Assembly: GCA_033220425.1 (NCBI GenBank)
Contig: CM065652.1
Location: 868,001 to 932,000 of the forward strand
Length of the DNA: 64,000 nt
Direction of reading: 5' to 3'
From: Lepraria neglecta
Lineage: Eukaryota; Ascomycota; Lecanoromycetes; Lecanorales; Stereocaulaceae
The position numbers were made by a program, and so were the translations under genes. This document shows, one piece after another, positions 1 to 11,407 of this stretch. Numbering within the stretch: the first letter of the stretch is position 1; each line of letters begins with the position of its first letter. The notes under the pieces are model-generated. The model saw nothing but the letters and a program-made list of their open reading frames with translations, did not search any database and was not told where the DNA came from.

Positions 1-1260
1 GTATGATAACTAGGCTATTAGTGTTCTCACTCCTGAAGCTATACACACCGGCACAAGTGGATATGTAAATAGATGCTTGGGCGGTCTAACGCCAGGGCTA
101 GCAGGCCTAGAAAGGCTACAACAGGTGCCCCAGCGCTAGAAAACTCCCATGCCTAGGCGGCATAGACCTGGAGTGTAGATAGGCTATATATAGGCTATGT
201 ATAAGGTGCGGGTGGGCGGGAAAGAACTGCTATGGCTCTGAAAGAGATGAACTCGACTGAAGAGCCAACTGCTGGTGGGATGCTCATACAAATAGTGCTC
301 TCAGGAAGCACGGATCTCTCGCTATGGCCCATGGTCATGGCGCATGGCTGAAACCGCATCTGATCATGAGACACACTAACCCACAGTCCCACTGTAGCGA
401 CTATTCCAAATCCCGAAGCGACTATAAGAACTCTTTCAAAGTTACCTAGAGGAGCGCTGGCCCCGTGCGGACCTGTAAACAATGCCAGACGGAAACCGCT
501 TAGATCATATCCACTTCTGTACTTGGCAAGCGTTGAAGTTTAGAGGTGAGTCCTTTCTAGGGGTCGACCAATAAGTCTAGAATCGTCCGCTCGCCTACCT
601 CACAAGACACTACTATAAACGGATGGCTTTGCAGGAATAACCAAAAGCTAATTGATGGTATCTATAACTCGATATACTGTCCTGCATCGACGTTCAATTT
701 GCTATAGACGATGAGGCTTAATTTCAATCCGCTGCCAACCTAAGTGATTACTGCTCGTGCGAGGCGTCCCCGAAGTACGTTATTCCGATATAAAGTGGTA
801 AGGAGCTGCACCACGGATGTGAAGCCGAAGATCTCAGCCGAGACATAGAGACAGACCTGATTGATGAATGATTTAGAACTCAGATGGCGCCAGAGTATAT
901 ACCCACTCAGGAACGCCAACCCTTGGTGGGTGCGAAGGAAGAATTCGTACGAAAGCTTACAGATAAAGCGTAACGTGAGTATCATTAAGCAGGCGAGAGA
1001 AGATATATCGTGTCAGCGTGTGAGTGACGGGTCCGCGGACGCGACTATGGGACTTACGATGAGCAAATAGAGATTCCCACGCACCCGTAAGAAATACGTA
1101 GGGTCGCCATGGACAGCGGCAATAGGTGCAACGCGATAAGTGCGAAAGACATAATCCCTGCGGAGCGATGGATCCGTCGGTAGTTGGACAATGATAGACC
1201 CAACAGATCGGCTAAGAAGCTCAGGTGAAGACCAACGAATTGATATCAACAAGAGGTTAT
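1..1260. other. Left-edge stretch without a supported gene
   Basis: I find no gene here that I can name. The sequence has short A/T-rich patches around 170-210 and no long conserved frame. On the minus strand, 1013-1252 reads open for about 79 residues with reasonable codon use, but no start, motif or family is recognisable. It lies just downstream of the kinase-like pseudogene and may be another decayed remnant. Confidence 0.5.
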
Positions 1261-1319
1261 CCTTCTTCTATTCATTGAGAAAAGCATGCTTCGAAATTTA
1301 GAGTTGTCGTCATCTAGAA

Positions 1320-2170
1320 TGGTCCTAACTGACCTGCAAAAGCTTCTCGGCGGAAGCAGACGGAATTTTTGACCAGAACCCTTTAGCCGTCGAGGGCCAA
1401 CGATGTAGATCATTCGCCTCGATGGGGGCTTTGCCCATCCTACGCTTTTCCAACAATTGCATCATAATATCTTCTACAGCCCGTACGTCCGGGTGATCAA
1501 TCTTGTCTCCTTTCGATATGGCCGTACAACACTCCTACATACCAATTTTGACCTGACCATCATCATTCAGCAGGACGGTTAAACAGGTAATATTGCCGTG
1601 AACCATATTCTTGGATTCGAGGAATTAGATACCACTCAGCACCTGTACTCGTCAACGCCGGCGGTGGGGCGCAACGGGCTGGAATCTCACCTGCCCGACT
1701 ATTGCTGCCACGTGAGTCTCTCCGGGGTAAGCGGGTGCCGCGACGACCTGGACCAAGGAAATTGGTATATGTTCAAGAACAATGTAGAGGTCGGCTCCAG
1801 ATTCGTAAGCCTCGGTGCATTTGACGAAATACTCTCCTTGGACCTGGAAGAGCGTAGAGAGGCTGTCATTCCTGCTTAAGCCTGAGAGCTTTCTTATCGC
1901 GACCGCTTCCGCTACTTCGGAAACCGGACGTTTCTTCTTCGCCACCGTGACAAGCCCACCGACCCTAAGGTCATAGCCTCCGTCGTATATCCGCCAAGGG
2001 AATTCTTTCTTGATCCCGGAAGACGCACTTTGCCGAAGTCCAGGCCTTGTTGAAGCTGGTAGATTCTGGCGCCTCGACTCGGATGCGGATACATTCTCGG
2101 CGCCATCAACGTTGGAGTGTCTTCGCTTTCCGTTCAACTTGCCAGTAGCGCCGTCCCTCTCCGCCGTCAA
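1320..2170 (-). pseudogene. Protein-kinase-like pseudogene (STE20/PAK-like fold)
   Basis: The minus strand reads as a divergent kinase-like domain. A segment with AIRKLSG and FVKC is followed by a hinge-like YIVLEHIPISL, then AAIVGQ. A GTGAGA..TACAG intron at about 1638-1682 joins this to a segment with FLESKNMVHGNITC, LLND and VKIG. HGN sits where the catalytic-loop HRD would be, so the fold would be catalytically dead even if intact. A TAA interrupts the frame at about 1627, where the family usually has a Gln or Tyr before FLES. CAA to TAA would be RIP-type. Similar stand-alone kinase-like proteins are common in repeat-rich parts of fungal genomes. The 5' end beyond 2170 stays open in shifted frames and I cannot place a start. 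Confidence 0.6.
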
Positions 2171-2849
2171 TCCGGTAGGAGCATGTGGACTGGAAGGATG
2201 CAGGTCGTTCCGGGGAGATGGCTCCGCCTTTCGAGTGTCGTGCCCGACGCCAGGTCTCGTAGAAGCTAAACGTTTTCGGTCCGCAGACCCAGCGGTACGT
2301 CCATTACCTTCTGCATCGGAGTATCTTCTATTCCTTCTTGATTTGACAGTGGTCTTATTCTCAGGGGTCGACGAATCTTGGGTGTTTCTAGATGTTGAGC
2401 GGTTGCCACTAGCAGGCGGTATATCGGTTGAAGGCAGTGGATTGGCTCTAGAATTTAGGGCGTGACGGAGTATTGTTAGTAACCACCAAACGAAGAATGA
2501 TTAAAAAGGCGGGAAAGTATGAGGACGGAAATTACGTGGGGAAGGGCGTAGAAAAATATTCGGAATACGGTAGAAGATCGAAGAACGTAATTTTCTATTT
2601 CAAGCACGGTAGAGTGCCATTTGATGGTCAAGATGGTATCCACTTCTGGCGTCCTAGGTCGTTAATTGCGGCGGTCTGCCCATTTTTCACGAGGCATTGG
2701 CCACCGCAGGTCCTGGCCAGTTCAATCCTCGCCAACCCTGCTCGTAAGGTATTATCAATAATCTCTTGACGCCGACACTTCCTTCCTAGGGACGAGGATT
2801 ACAATACGGGCTATCCAACGATGCTCTCATAATACAGCGTACTCAAATG

Positions 2850-4684
2850 CCACCTTTCTGATACTTTTTGAGCTCACTAGACCGTCAAGCTGCAGGAGAT
2901 GTTCCACTGTCTCGACCACGTCAGGATATTCAGGGCGGGCCTGTTTCGACACGACAAGCGCGATATATAGAAGGTGGATCACGTCACGGTGAAGGCGTTG
3001 GAACTCAAAGCACCGGGCACATCGACATCCGATACTATGACTCTATTTCGTCAACTGAAAGACGGGGAAATATTCGGCGCGTTCAACATAGACCGTCGTA
3101 TGGAGATCTAGGCGAGGCTACAGGCATGGGAGGGTCTCGTCCCTACTCTCCGGACTTTCTTCGAAAACTTCAAGTACATCGAAGCATACGCCAATCGCGT
3201 GAAGAGCTTGATAACGGTGCCTTCCAGGGGAACGTTATATACGGCGATGGCACGGAGCTTCTCCGAGACGACCCAAAAAAGAGGCAAATGCATTGTCCAG
3301 GAAGCGGAATCGGTCTTCACTTACAGACCTTGCAATACGCAGGACCGCGTGGCTCTACACTGCCGAGAAGTATTTCTCTACGTCATACGACATCTCCGTG
3401 AGCTGTCACCGGGATCCATAAAGGTAGAGCCTAAACCGGCAGAGAGAATGATCCGGACGACGAAGGACCCCAATAAATCCGCATTGTATAGGCTTACCGA
3501 CTTGGCGGAGCGGCTAGCATTCGAATCGGCGAAGATCGGCGATTTGAAGGCGAAATATTCCGGCCATGCAGACGTACGGTCACAGTCCAGGCCACCGAAG
3601 CCTACTTTTGCAGTGGACGGACCTGGAGAGTGCCCGGAGAGAAGATGTGCATGTCCGTACGGCCTAGCTTATGAGCAGAGCAAGGAGTTTCTTTTCCTCG
3701 ATAACATGCATAGTATAGACAGAAGCCAAGGGAGCAGCATCCAACCCGTTTTCGCCAGGAAGTCTGTGTATCTAGCTTATTTCGGCAGACGGGTATTCGG
3801 TGATCATGATAGCGAACCTGCCACTTTGAGCCCTCCGGCAGGAGAACCACACCGGTCGGTGACCCCTTCATCGGATCGGTTGTTACTGACCTATTCGGAA
3901 GCGCGAAATGAACGACCAGGAAAGAGAAAATGATGATCAAGAGCAAGACCGAGAACCGACGCAAGAATACGTAGACTAAGGATACGCACTCCAAGAGCAA
4001 CCAAACGCGGAAGAAACGCGTGAGGATCAAGACCAGAGGCAAGCGGAGACCAATGAGGAGCAAGAAGGCTTAAACTTAGACGATACAAGCGAATGGCAAA
4101 ATTATACCGAGCAGCTGGGAGACACGAACCATCTATTTAACAGTCCGTCCCATTCACAGAGCGTTCAGGGCAATTAAGAACTTCAATCAATAGACGATAT
4201 AGACGAGCCGGTGACGTATGACGGCGAGGGAGAGTGGGGTTCTGTGGCGCCTTCTATAATCTCATCAAGTTATTATTCAGACGAGGTCCCGCTCGAAGAA
4301 GGCCTACTCGAGGAACAGGCCCCGCCTAAGGAAACTCCTCTCCGGGCAATAGCTTCAGCGTATTTAGAAGCTATAGAAAACGATGAACCCGCTCAAGAAC
4401 GGTTTAAATTTCTCTATCGCGATAGAGACGATTGGATTCCGATAGAAGAATATCCTCTTGGTCCATCTCTTTTCTCTTCAGTGGAGCTTATAGCAAATCA
4501 GCACGCAATTGAAGGACGATATCTGTTCGATACAGCTCTTTGGTCGTTACACCCCTCGGAATGCTTTGAAGCTTCTATAGCTCGTAGCTCATACGTCGTC
4601 CTTGTATTTCCAGCAGGAAAATTCACATTGACCAATATCTTGCGGCATCTACTTCCGAATTGGGTGATAATGCTAGACCATTAG
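2850..4684 (+). pseudogene. DUF3723-family pseudogene (Starship-type cargo)
   Basis: The frame containing LFRQLKDGEIFGAFN, followed by LQAWEGLVPTLRTFFE, is characteristic of the fungal DUF3723 family of unknown function. It continues through RVALHCREVFLYVIRHLREL and LTDLAERLAFES to an acidic Gln/Glu-rich stretch, then a C-terminal module (about 4211-4684) with FDTALWSL and ECFEAS. The gene is broken. A TAG sits at 3109-3111 where Trp is expected (EI-stop-ARLQ). A TAG near 2970 precedes KVDHVTVKALEL. A +1 shift occurs near 3911, and TAA codons follow near 3975 and 4177. Most stops fit TGG to TAG or CAA/CAG to TAA/TAG. DUF3723 genes are recurrent passengers of Starship elements, but no tyrosine recombinase (DUF3435) is visible here. 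Confidence 0.75.
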
Positions 4685-5154
4685 AGGGTAGCACAAGAAA
4701 GAGAGCTGCCAATGATGATATCTCCAAGAAAGATCACATACGAAAGAAGAATATCGTGTAAACCACGAACGTATCCTTTATATCCCCAACACCCTTTATT
4801 ATAGTTCACTTTTTAAATACATCTGCTGTTATCGATCTGGTTTGTATTTCGTCCAGAACCAACTGTATGTGTCTCGCAGGCGATCGAGTAAAACATGTCT
4901 CATATATAGTATTAACCAAAGAACTGGCTCTACGGCTGATATCTAGGGTGCCACAACACGCGACCGGTTCAACCCCACCGCTCTAAGTACCAGATTTACA
5001 TGGAGCGTCCGAGGGGAGACGACGCAGTACCTACGGTCTCGCAACGTCATGCCCAAAGATCTAAACCACCAATCCATTCGGGAAGTCTTCCGCGACAGCT
5101 AATCTCTTACTCTCCTTACACTCCATTCCCAAGGTCGAAGCTCGATCAACGTCC
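4685..5154. other. Intergenic, no gene seen
   Basis: About 470 bp between the DUF3723 remnant and the coiled-coil ORF. It is A/T-rich around 4780-4830. I see no supported frame, repeat or RNA gene. Confidence 0.5.
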
Positions 5155-5601
5155 TCAAAACTGCATCGATTGTATCACCTCTTCTACCTCTTTAACTCGT
5201 TCGTCAAATTCTGCGATCGGCCGGCTTGGGGTCTCTGTTAGTCCCTTCAGGCGATTCTCTTCTACAGCGAGCTTTCCTAATAACATTCCCTGCACCTCCA
5301 GCATGCATTCTTTCATGTCTAGTACTTTCGAGAGTTCCGGGTTCAAGGCGGATAGTTCGTTGAGCCGTTCGCACCGCTTCGCCCAGTTTTGGCAGCGGAG
5401 CTCCTTCCCTTTTTCAATTTCCTCATCTTGAGTGGCTAGCCATTTTCTTCGGGGACGGTCCGATTCTCCTTGTCCCGTCGCGGGTCTCGGTCCTCTACTT
5501 GCGCTGAACCCAAGGTTGCACATCTCGATAGTAAATATATTGCTTGTGCGTGGTGCCGAAGTCAACGCTGTAGATGAGAATGGTGATTCCTCACCCTTCA
5601 T
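5155..5601 (-). pseudogene. Unrecognised coiled-coil ORF fragment
   Basis: The minus frame ending at 5155 encodes a highly charged, helix-like stretch of about 95 residues (for example EEIEKGKELRCQNWAKRCE, LNPELSKVLDMKECMLEVQG, FDERVKEVEEVIQSMQ). It looks like real coding sequence for a coiled coil and not an antisense shadow. The N-terminal third (to 5601) looks less protein-like and overlaps the ankyrin remnant on the other strand, so the true 5' end is probably lost. No family is recognised. It lies in the same decayed zone as the kinase and DUF3723 remnants. Confidence 0.35.
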
Positions 5602-6123
5602 TGTCGCTCAAAAGGGGCAAAGTGACACCATTCGCGCTTTGCTGGACCATGAAGCCGATACTGAGATACACGATGCTTATACCGTCATCCCTTTCACCAA
5701 CCTGCCTGGGAAGGCTACCTGGAAACCATTAAGTTGTTACTGGCAACAGTGGACGCGAAAGAGAAAGATGGAGCAACATTTGTATGCCTTGCGGCTCAAG
5801 ATGGAAGTATAGTGATTGTGTTATTTCTCCTTGAACATAAAGGCAAAGCAGATACGTCTAGAGAGGTCAGAGCGAAGTACAAGGACGAGCAGCCGGTGAT
5901 CGATATTGAACGACAATTAACAGGACTGCCGATGGCAGAGCAGGAAACGATGAAAGCAGGAGAATGCCTTTTCGTGCAACGCGTCCGGGTCATCCACACC
6001 CTCTTCACTTTCGCCACTTCATCTCCCGATGAGGAATTCAAACTACGGGTGGCAGCTATGACCGCCCTTTGCCGGTTGCAGGAAGGCTGGGGTTTCCGTT
6101 GTCGAAAATGCTTCTCAAGGTAG
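5520..6123 (+). pseudogene. Ankyrin-repeat protein remnant, frameshifted
   Basis: Two consecutive ankyrin-like units are visible in frame 2: IVNILLVRGAEVNAVDENGD and DTIRALLDHEADTEIHDA. The next unit continues only in frame 1 from about 5690: HQPAWEGYLETIKLLL, then GATFVCLAAQDGSIVIVLFLLEH. The switch near 5690-5694 is a single-base-type frameshift, so the ORF is broken. Downstream sequence to 6123 is open but not repeat-like. Proteins with similar repeats often carry NACHT or other N-terminal modules in fungi. None is present here, so this is a truncated 3' remnant. Confidence 0.6.
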
Positions 6124-6284
6124 CTTTGCACCAGGAGTGCGGACACGGAATCAGCTGATGGTCCGGATGGTGGCGGAGGTGTTTACGATTGATGTGCTTT
6201 CTCAAGTCGCGGTGGCTGTGGAAAGACCACAGGCGTTTCTCTGCTGGCAGGCCTCGGGGGGATGCTGCGCGCAAGGATCCAAAT

Positions 6285-7902
6285 CTATTGTTTCCCACCC
6301 AGCTTCAGCATCCTTTCACACTCTGCGTTCGCTTCGGCCACCATTCGCCTAACATCGAAATCCCAAAGGTTCCTCGAACGGCTCTCGATCTCGGCCTTGA
6401 TCTTCGCAGGGTCGCTTCCTGTGGCCGGATATCTCCACTCGTAAATGTCCCCCATCTCGCGTGAGCTGCGGACCAGCCACTGCGAGCGCTCGAGGCGGAC
6501 CGCGCTGTACGCTTGCAACGCCGCGGATACGGCCTCTGCTTTGCTGGACCTGCCCGCTTTGGACAAGGCCGTCTCCAGTACTGAGACCAGCACCAGAGCG
6601 TCTTCCACGCCCATGCACGCGCCCGCGCCGTGGAAGGGGCTGCTGGCATGAGCAGCGTCGCCGGCGAGACAAACACGGCCACGCGCGTACGTGTCGGCGG
6701 GATGGTCTGCCATGTCGAAGATGGCCCACTTGAACACCGGCTCGGGCATTTTTTCGACCAGTTCGCGGATACTCGGGCTCCATTTACTGAGTGCTGGGGT
6801 CAGTTCGGACTTCCCCGCCTCCAAAGTCATCTTGTGAGGATCCGGCCACGGCTTCGGGTCGTGCAAGAAGATGAATACATTTGTCAACGTCCACTGAGCG
6901 ACCTATAGATCCGTTGACTATCAGCGTTCACTCGTGAAGCATCCCAACCTCGACCGCTCTACCGCGAGGTAGATTGAACGAATGCAGGTTGTAAAACTTA
7001 CCGGGAAGGAAAGCGCGTGGGCATCTGGGCCCATGTGCGCGCACTGGTTGTTCGCCTTGTCATCGCCCAGAGCGGCGATAGAGTCGGCGATGGGGACGAT
7101 GGCGCGGTAGGCGACCTTGTGGGTGAAGCTTGGGCGCGACGCTGGGTTGTCTTCGCCAAGCAAGAGTCGCCGCGCTTTTGAGTGGATACCGTCGCAGGCG
7201 ATTACTGTCCACACAACGTCGTCAGCGTCACATCCTCTTGTACAAGACTGGCTCCCGGCGATGTGCTGCTGATGGGGTGGTTACAGACGAACCTGCATCT
7301 GCCTGAGCGATGCTGCTATCAGCGAATCGAAGCTCAACACCTTCGGCTTCCTCCGAATAGCTCTCCAGTGACTTCCCAAACTTGACGACTCCATCAGGCA
7401 AGGACTTGGCCATCTCGCGGAGGTAGACCGAGCGAAGGCACCCTGTGTAGTCCAACTCGCGCGCTGACTGCTGGAATAGCAGCGATTCCTCCGACTGCGC
7501 CGCCTCCTTGCTGGCCGGACTGAAACCGTCCCAGTAGCGATTCATCGGGTGGCGGTTCGCGTCTCCAACACGCTGGAGGGCTTCGAGTACGGACGAATTC
7601 AGTTGTTGCATACATTCTCGCGCTACGCCAGTGAACGCCATCGCGGCGCCTACTTCGAAGTAGTCGTCCGCCCTCTCGTACACGGTCACCTTGTGGCCAG
7701 CGTGCAGTAACCCAAGAGCTGTCATCACGCCGATGATGCCGGCTCCCACCACCGCGATGTCGAGCGATGAGCTGCCGGAAGCTTCGCCATCCCTCTGCTT
7801 TTCGTGAGGATGGATACCGTTCGTAGGCTGTGCTGTAGCGGTCGCCATTTTGCAGGTCGAAGCCGTGTGGGGTGGTTGATGCTGTGCGTGGCTAACCACC
7901 AA
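6285..7902 (-). CDS. FAD-dependent monooxygenase (salicylate-hydroxylase-like)
   Basis: Predicted exons on the minus strand are 7902-7293, 7204-7002 and 6902-6285; they sum to 1431 nt, or 476 aa. The introns are GTTCGT..ACAG and GTAAGT..ATAG. The Rossmann FAD motif GAGIIG is at residues 53-58, the DG motif (CDGIHSKAR) near 206, and the GD motif (GRVCLAGDAAH) near 346-356 with PFHGAGACMGVEDA after it. This is the group A flavoprotein monooxygenase layout that hydroxylates or epoxidises using FAD and NAD(P)H. A second Met at 7848 (MATATAQ) could be the true start. No membrane anchor is obvious. The gene marks the left edge of the cluster and is divergent from the SDR. Its likely role is polyketide oxidation. 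Confidence 0.88.
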
Positions 7903-8316
7903 TGACTACCGTAGACCTACACTCAAAGCCAAATGGTTTTTTTATAATTCTGTGATACGACCTCGCCGCGCGTCCTGACTGGCGTCGTTCCTCTTGCGAG
8001 CTGTCACACTAACGAAGATGTGTTCCTGAAGATGATTTCTTGATCGAGCATGCGGCAGCCTTCCGCCGGAGTTTTGAAACTCCTTTGGCCCTCTACCGGA
8101 ACTTCGCCAATCCGCTCCACTTCTCATGCATTGTACTAACGGTATTTTGGACATCATTGTCCTGTGCCGTTACTGTTTCATCACCTGCCCTTTGGCGTCG
8201 AAGACGGGATCCGTTTGCCATTGCTGCCCACCACCACCACCACCACCCCCACTTCCTTTTCCCCTGGTACTGGCCATCAACCATCTCTTTCTCCTGTAGA
8301 AGGATCTAGCAAGGAA
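7903..8316. promoter_or_regulatory. Bidirectional promoter, FMO / SDR, with CCA microsatellite
   Basis: This 414-bp gap separates the divergent starts of the FAD monooxygenase (7902) and the SDR (8317), so it must hold both promoters. A (CCA)n tract lies at about 8228-8247. No specific binding site for the cluster regulator could be assigned by eye. Confidence 0.5.
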
Positions 8317-9241
8317 ATGGCAAAAACGAAAAAGAACATCCTCGTGACCGGCTGCAGCACCGGCGGCCTCGGTTTCGCCCTCGCCAAAGCCTTTCGCGAC
8401 CAAGGCTTCCACGTGCTGGCAACGGTGCGCAACGCTCACAAAGCCGGCGCCCTCGCAGCAGAAAAAGACGTCGAGGTCCTCACCCTCGACGTGACCTCCG
8501 CCGAGTCGATCGCGTCATGCCTGGCGCAGGTGCGCAGCGCGACAGGCGGCAAACTCGACATCCTGGTCAACAACGCCGGCGCCGCCATCTTTGGGCCACT
8601 CGTCCATGCTTCGATTGAGGAGGGCAAGGCAGCTTACGATGTCAATGTGTGGGGACCTTTGGCTGTGAGTCAGGCTTTTGCGCCTCTCCTCATTGACTCC
8701 AAGGGCGTCATCCTGAACATCTCGTCCATTGCCGGTGCGGTTCCGCTGGCGTGGCAAGGTACGTGTGGCTGTCTTTTGAACCCTCTCTTCACGCCGCGAT
8801 CTCGCTCACGATTTTCTCTCTCACACATGACGCACAGGACTGTACAACAGCTCGAAAGCCGCCATGACTTTCATATCAGAAACGCTCAAGATGGAACTGG
8901 CACCATTAGGCGTGCGAGTCGTAACAGCCATGGTGGGTGCGATAGGAACGCAGCTCTACGACAACCACGAGGCCTCCCTGCCTCCGGGCTCGTACTACAA
9001 GCCCATCGAGGAGACCATCAAGAAGCAATCCAGAGGCGAAATGCAAGAGCCCTTCAACGAGCCGGTCGACGTCACTGCGCGCAGTCTCGTCAAGGACACG
9101 CTATCAGGGCGCCGCGGGCAAATTTGGCGCGGCGGTGAAGCTGGCAGAGCTAGTATTCTCTCGTGGCTGATGCCTACTGCGTTGAGGGAGAGGATATTAC
9201 ATGCGGAGAGGGGACTTTACCAATTGAAGTACGAGAAATAG
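8317..9241 (+). CDS. Short-chain dehydrogenase/reductase (AYR1-like)
   Basis: Exons 8317-8758 and 8838-9241 (intron GTACGT..ACAG) give 846 nt, or 281 aa. The cofactor motif TGCSTGGLG is at residues 12-20, NNAG follows, and the catalytic Ser lies in NISSIAG near 137. The YNSSK active site (Tyr150, Lys154) is created exactly by the splice. This is a classical SDR. The TGCS start and overall form resemble 1-acyl-dihydroxyacetone-phosphate reductases (AYR1 type), many of which act in secondary metabolism. An NADPH-dependent ketone reduction or alcohol oxidation of the polyketide is likely. The start at 8317 is preferred because upstream in-frame sequence is a low-complexity leader containing the CCA tract. 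Confidence 0.88.
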
Positions 9242-10543
9242 TCTTGGATCAATTCATGAACTCACAAGGATATTCATTGCGTATGCCAGTTGAAACTTGG
9301 TATTTGTCTCACGCTTCCCAAGGGAAAAGTCCGCAACGTAATAGACGAATCTACCTATATGTAGGCATATGTGGAGAGCAAGTGCATTAACTACCCTGAC
9401 AACTGTTGGTGCGAGCATTCTAGCCTAGACATCCTGACACTCCAAGAGAACAAGTTGAGGACATCAGAGTGTCATGATGCCTGAGTGCAGCGCCTTGGCA
9501 TGGCTGTTGGTACATTATTCGTCCTGGCACCCTTTCACAGCTTTCTATGCCTAAGCCAGAAGATGTGAAGAGCTGAAGCAGTGGCGTCACGATGGCGCTG
9601 AAAACTTGTTAATCATTATCAATTACGTTTTAACAAGCTCTCAGAGCGCTCTCGACTCTGAATGTAACACCTCCAAGCAAATCTGAGATTACCTTAAGCG
9701 TCTTCGTGACAGCCGCTTCGCACGTCTTTTTGAGACTTCTCGAAGATTGAAAAGCTCTGTCTTGCAGATTGCAATTCAGTTGAAGACTGCTGCACCAAGT
9801 GCGAAGACGTGATAGACCAGCTCAACGACCTGGACCCTGCAGGAGTCAACCACATGATACATCCAACGCTCCAGAGAGTCAAGTTTATCACTCAATTGTT
9901 GATTTGCAAACCCGGTCGCTGTGGCCCTCCACCAGCTGATGACCGACGCAATTGAGTCTTCTCGACAGCTCCTTGGGCAAGATAACCACAAGTACAATCC
10001 TGCAGCACTTGCAGATCGCCAAAAAGCCTATCACTGCACCACTTGCAAAGGCGATTCTCACACGCATTCCCCCTGCTTCTACAACGAGCCTGATATTGCC
10101 CCTGATTAGCGGTAACCCAAACAGCATGTGGGCAAGTTTGAAAAGGCGGATTTGAGCAAGGAACAATACATTCAAGGATGGCTCCAAACAAGCTCTTCCA
10201 ACTGCACAAGAATGGCTCCAACGTAGCCGCAATCGACTCTCCAGCATTTGCGTACCCTACTGGCACTGACACTGGCACCATTTTGTTGAGAAGATCATCA
10301 TCTGAATTTGAAAACTGAACACTGAATTGATACCTGACACTACAATGACCCACACCGAATACGACAACTGACTCACCACACAACGCCCGCCTGTAAGGCT
10401 GCTTCTGAAACATATCTTTTGTGAGCTCTTTCTGAGCTGCAAGCCCACACCCATTTGTGACGCTCTCCTTGGGTAACGAATCAAACTCAATCACTGTTCC
10501 TCACCGATCAAGGAACCTCACTGCCCAAGACAATATACTGGCT
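9242..10543. other. Intergenic 1.3 kb, no supported gene
   Basis: Several short frames occur on both strands. The longest, on the minus strand at 9892-10494, shows no family resemblance, no domain and poor codon character. It would separate the SDR from the serine hydrolase inside an otherwise compact cluster. It may contain a degraded gene, but I cannot name one. Confidence 0.45.
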
Positions 10544-11407
10544 CTAGATATGTGTTGTCGCAGCCAGCATGGTCTGGGTTGAAAGTGAAATCAGCGCAGC
10601 AACAACAGCAGCTACATCCCTAGCTTTGATCGGAACACGGTGATTCCCATCCCACTCCACCAGCGTCGTGCTCTCCTTCGTACAACAGCGATTCCGCAAA
10701 TCCCTGTGCATAGCCAGCCCCTCATCTTGCAACCCATGCACGTGCACAGTCGGCAGCCGCAAAATCGCCTCCTGAACCTCTTCTTCCCTCCCAAAGAAAG
10801 CCTGGAAATCCGGATCCAGCGTGACGAGCGGTCCTCTCCCCGCCAGCAGAACGGCGAAGCGAAACATGGGACTCCGGCTGGGCCTCAATGAGCTCTGGTA
10901 CGTCAACCCAGCGAGCTCCATGCGGCCCTGCTCCCTCAAGAGCAGACTCGCGGCCATCTTGGCACCCTGGCTGAAGCCGAGCAGGCCAAACCACTCGCCC
11001 GTCGCGCCGGCCTCGTCGTCCACTCTCATGGCGTCCGCGAGAGACGCATCAATAGCGTTAATAATCTCCGTCGCGTCACTCTCGTGCACCGGCATCAAAA
11101 CGTCGTTGGCGCGGCGGGAGGGCGTGGAGAAGGGGTTATTCGCCGCGCCAGGCTGCGGCTTCATCCAGGTGCGGAAGGGGCCCCAGTCCGCGTAGACGGA
11201 TGTGACGTCCGGACCGGGCTTGCTGAAGTAGGGAGCGTCGGGGAAGACGAGGCGGAAGGAGTGCTCGAGGTGGCGCCTGATGATGCGGCATTGCGCGCGG
11301 AAGATGCGTGAATTGGTGCCGCCGCCGTGGAGGCACAGGATTCGGGGGAGGCGGAGGGTTGGGTCGGTAGCGGGGACGCCGTCTGCTGGGGTGATTGAGT
11401 GTGGCAT
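10544..11407 (-). CDS. FSH1-family serine hydrolase (putative polyketide-releasing thioesterase)
   Basis: A single exon of 287 aa. The N-terminal RILCLHGGG supplies the oxyanion-side strand and loop. The nucleophile elbow GFSQGA contains Ser146. Asp228 lies in HGLQDEG and His256 in DGNHRVP, completing a Ser-Asp-His triad in the order and spacing of the FSH1 (family of serine hydrolases) alpha/beta fold. There is no signal peptide. LovG, which releases dihydromonacolin L from the LovB HR-PKS, belongs to this family. Here the neighbouring HR-PKS ends at its ACP, and the hydrolase is transcribed divergently from it with a shared 741-bp promoter. Release of the finished chain is therefore the most likely job (inference). 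An ester hydrolase acting later is the alternative. Confidence 0.88.
   Translation of the reverse strand: MPHSITPADGVPATDPTLRLPRILCLHGGGTNSRIFRAQCRIIRRHLEHSFRLVFPDAPYFSKPGPDVTSVYADWGPFRTWMKPQPGAANNPFSTPSRRANDVLMPVHESDATEIINAIDASLADAMRVDDEAGATGEWFGLLGFSQGAKMAASLLLREQGRMELAGLTYQSSLRPSRSPMFRFAVLLAGRGPLVTLDPDFQAFFGREEEVQEAILRLPTVHVHGLQDEGLAMHRDLRNRCCTKESTTLVEWDGNHRVPIKARDVAAVVAALISLSTQTMLAATTHI

Noticed and set aside
2010-2465. Plus-strand frame of 151 codons over the kinase-like remnant
   Set aside because: Antisense shadow; the minus strand carries the recognisable kinase-like motifs.
1-6200. Search for a DUF3435 tyrosine-recombinase captain beside the DUF3723 remnant
   Set aside because: No frame on either strand shows recombinase character; the Starship idea rests on DUF3723 and context only.
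6056-6298. Minus frame resembling a C2H2 zinc finger (SHRDLRKHINRKH, then CPHSWC)
   Set aside because: The first Cys pair is missing and no longer protein can be assembled; it may be a finger remnant, but support is too thin.
9400-10540. Cys-containing frames between the SDR and the hydrolase that could be a decayed regulator
   Set aside because: No spacing fits a zinc cluster, and no frame is coherent beyond about 60 codons.
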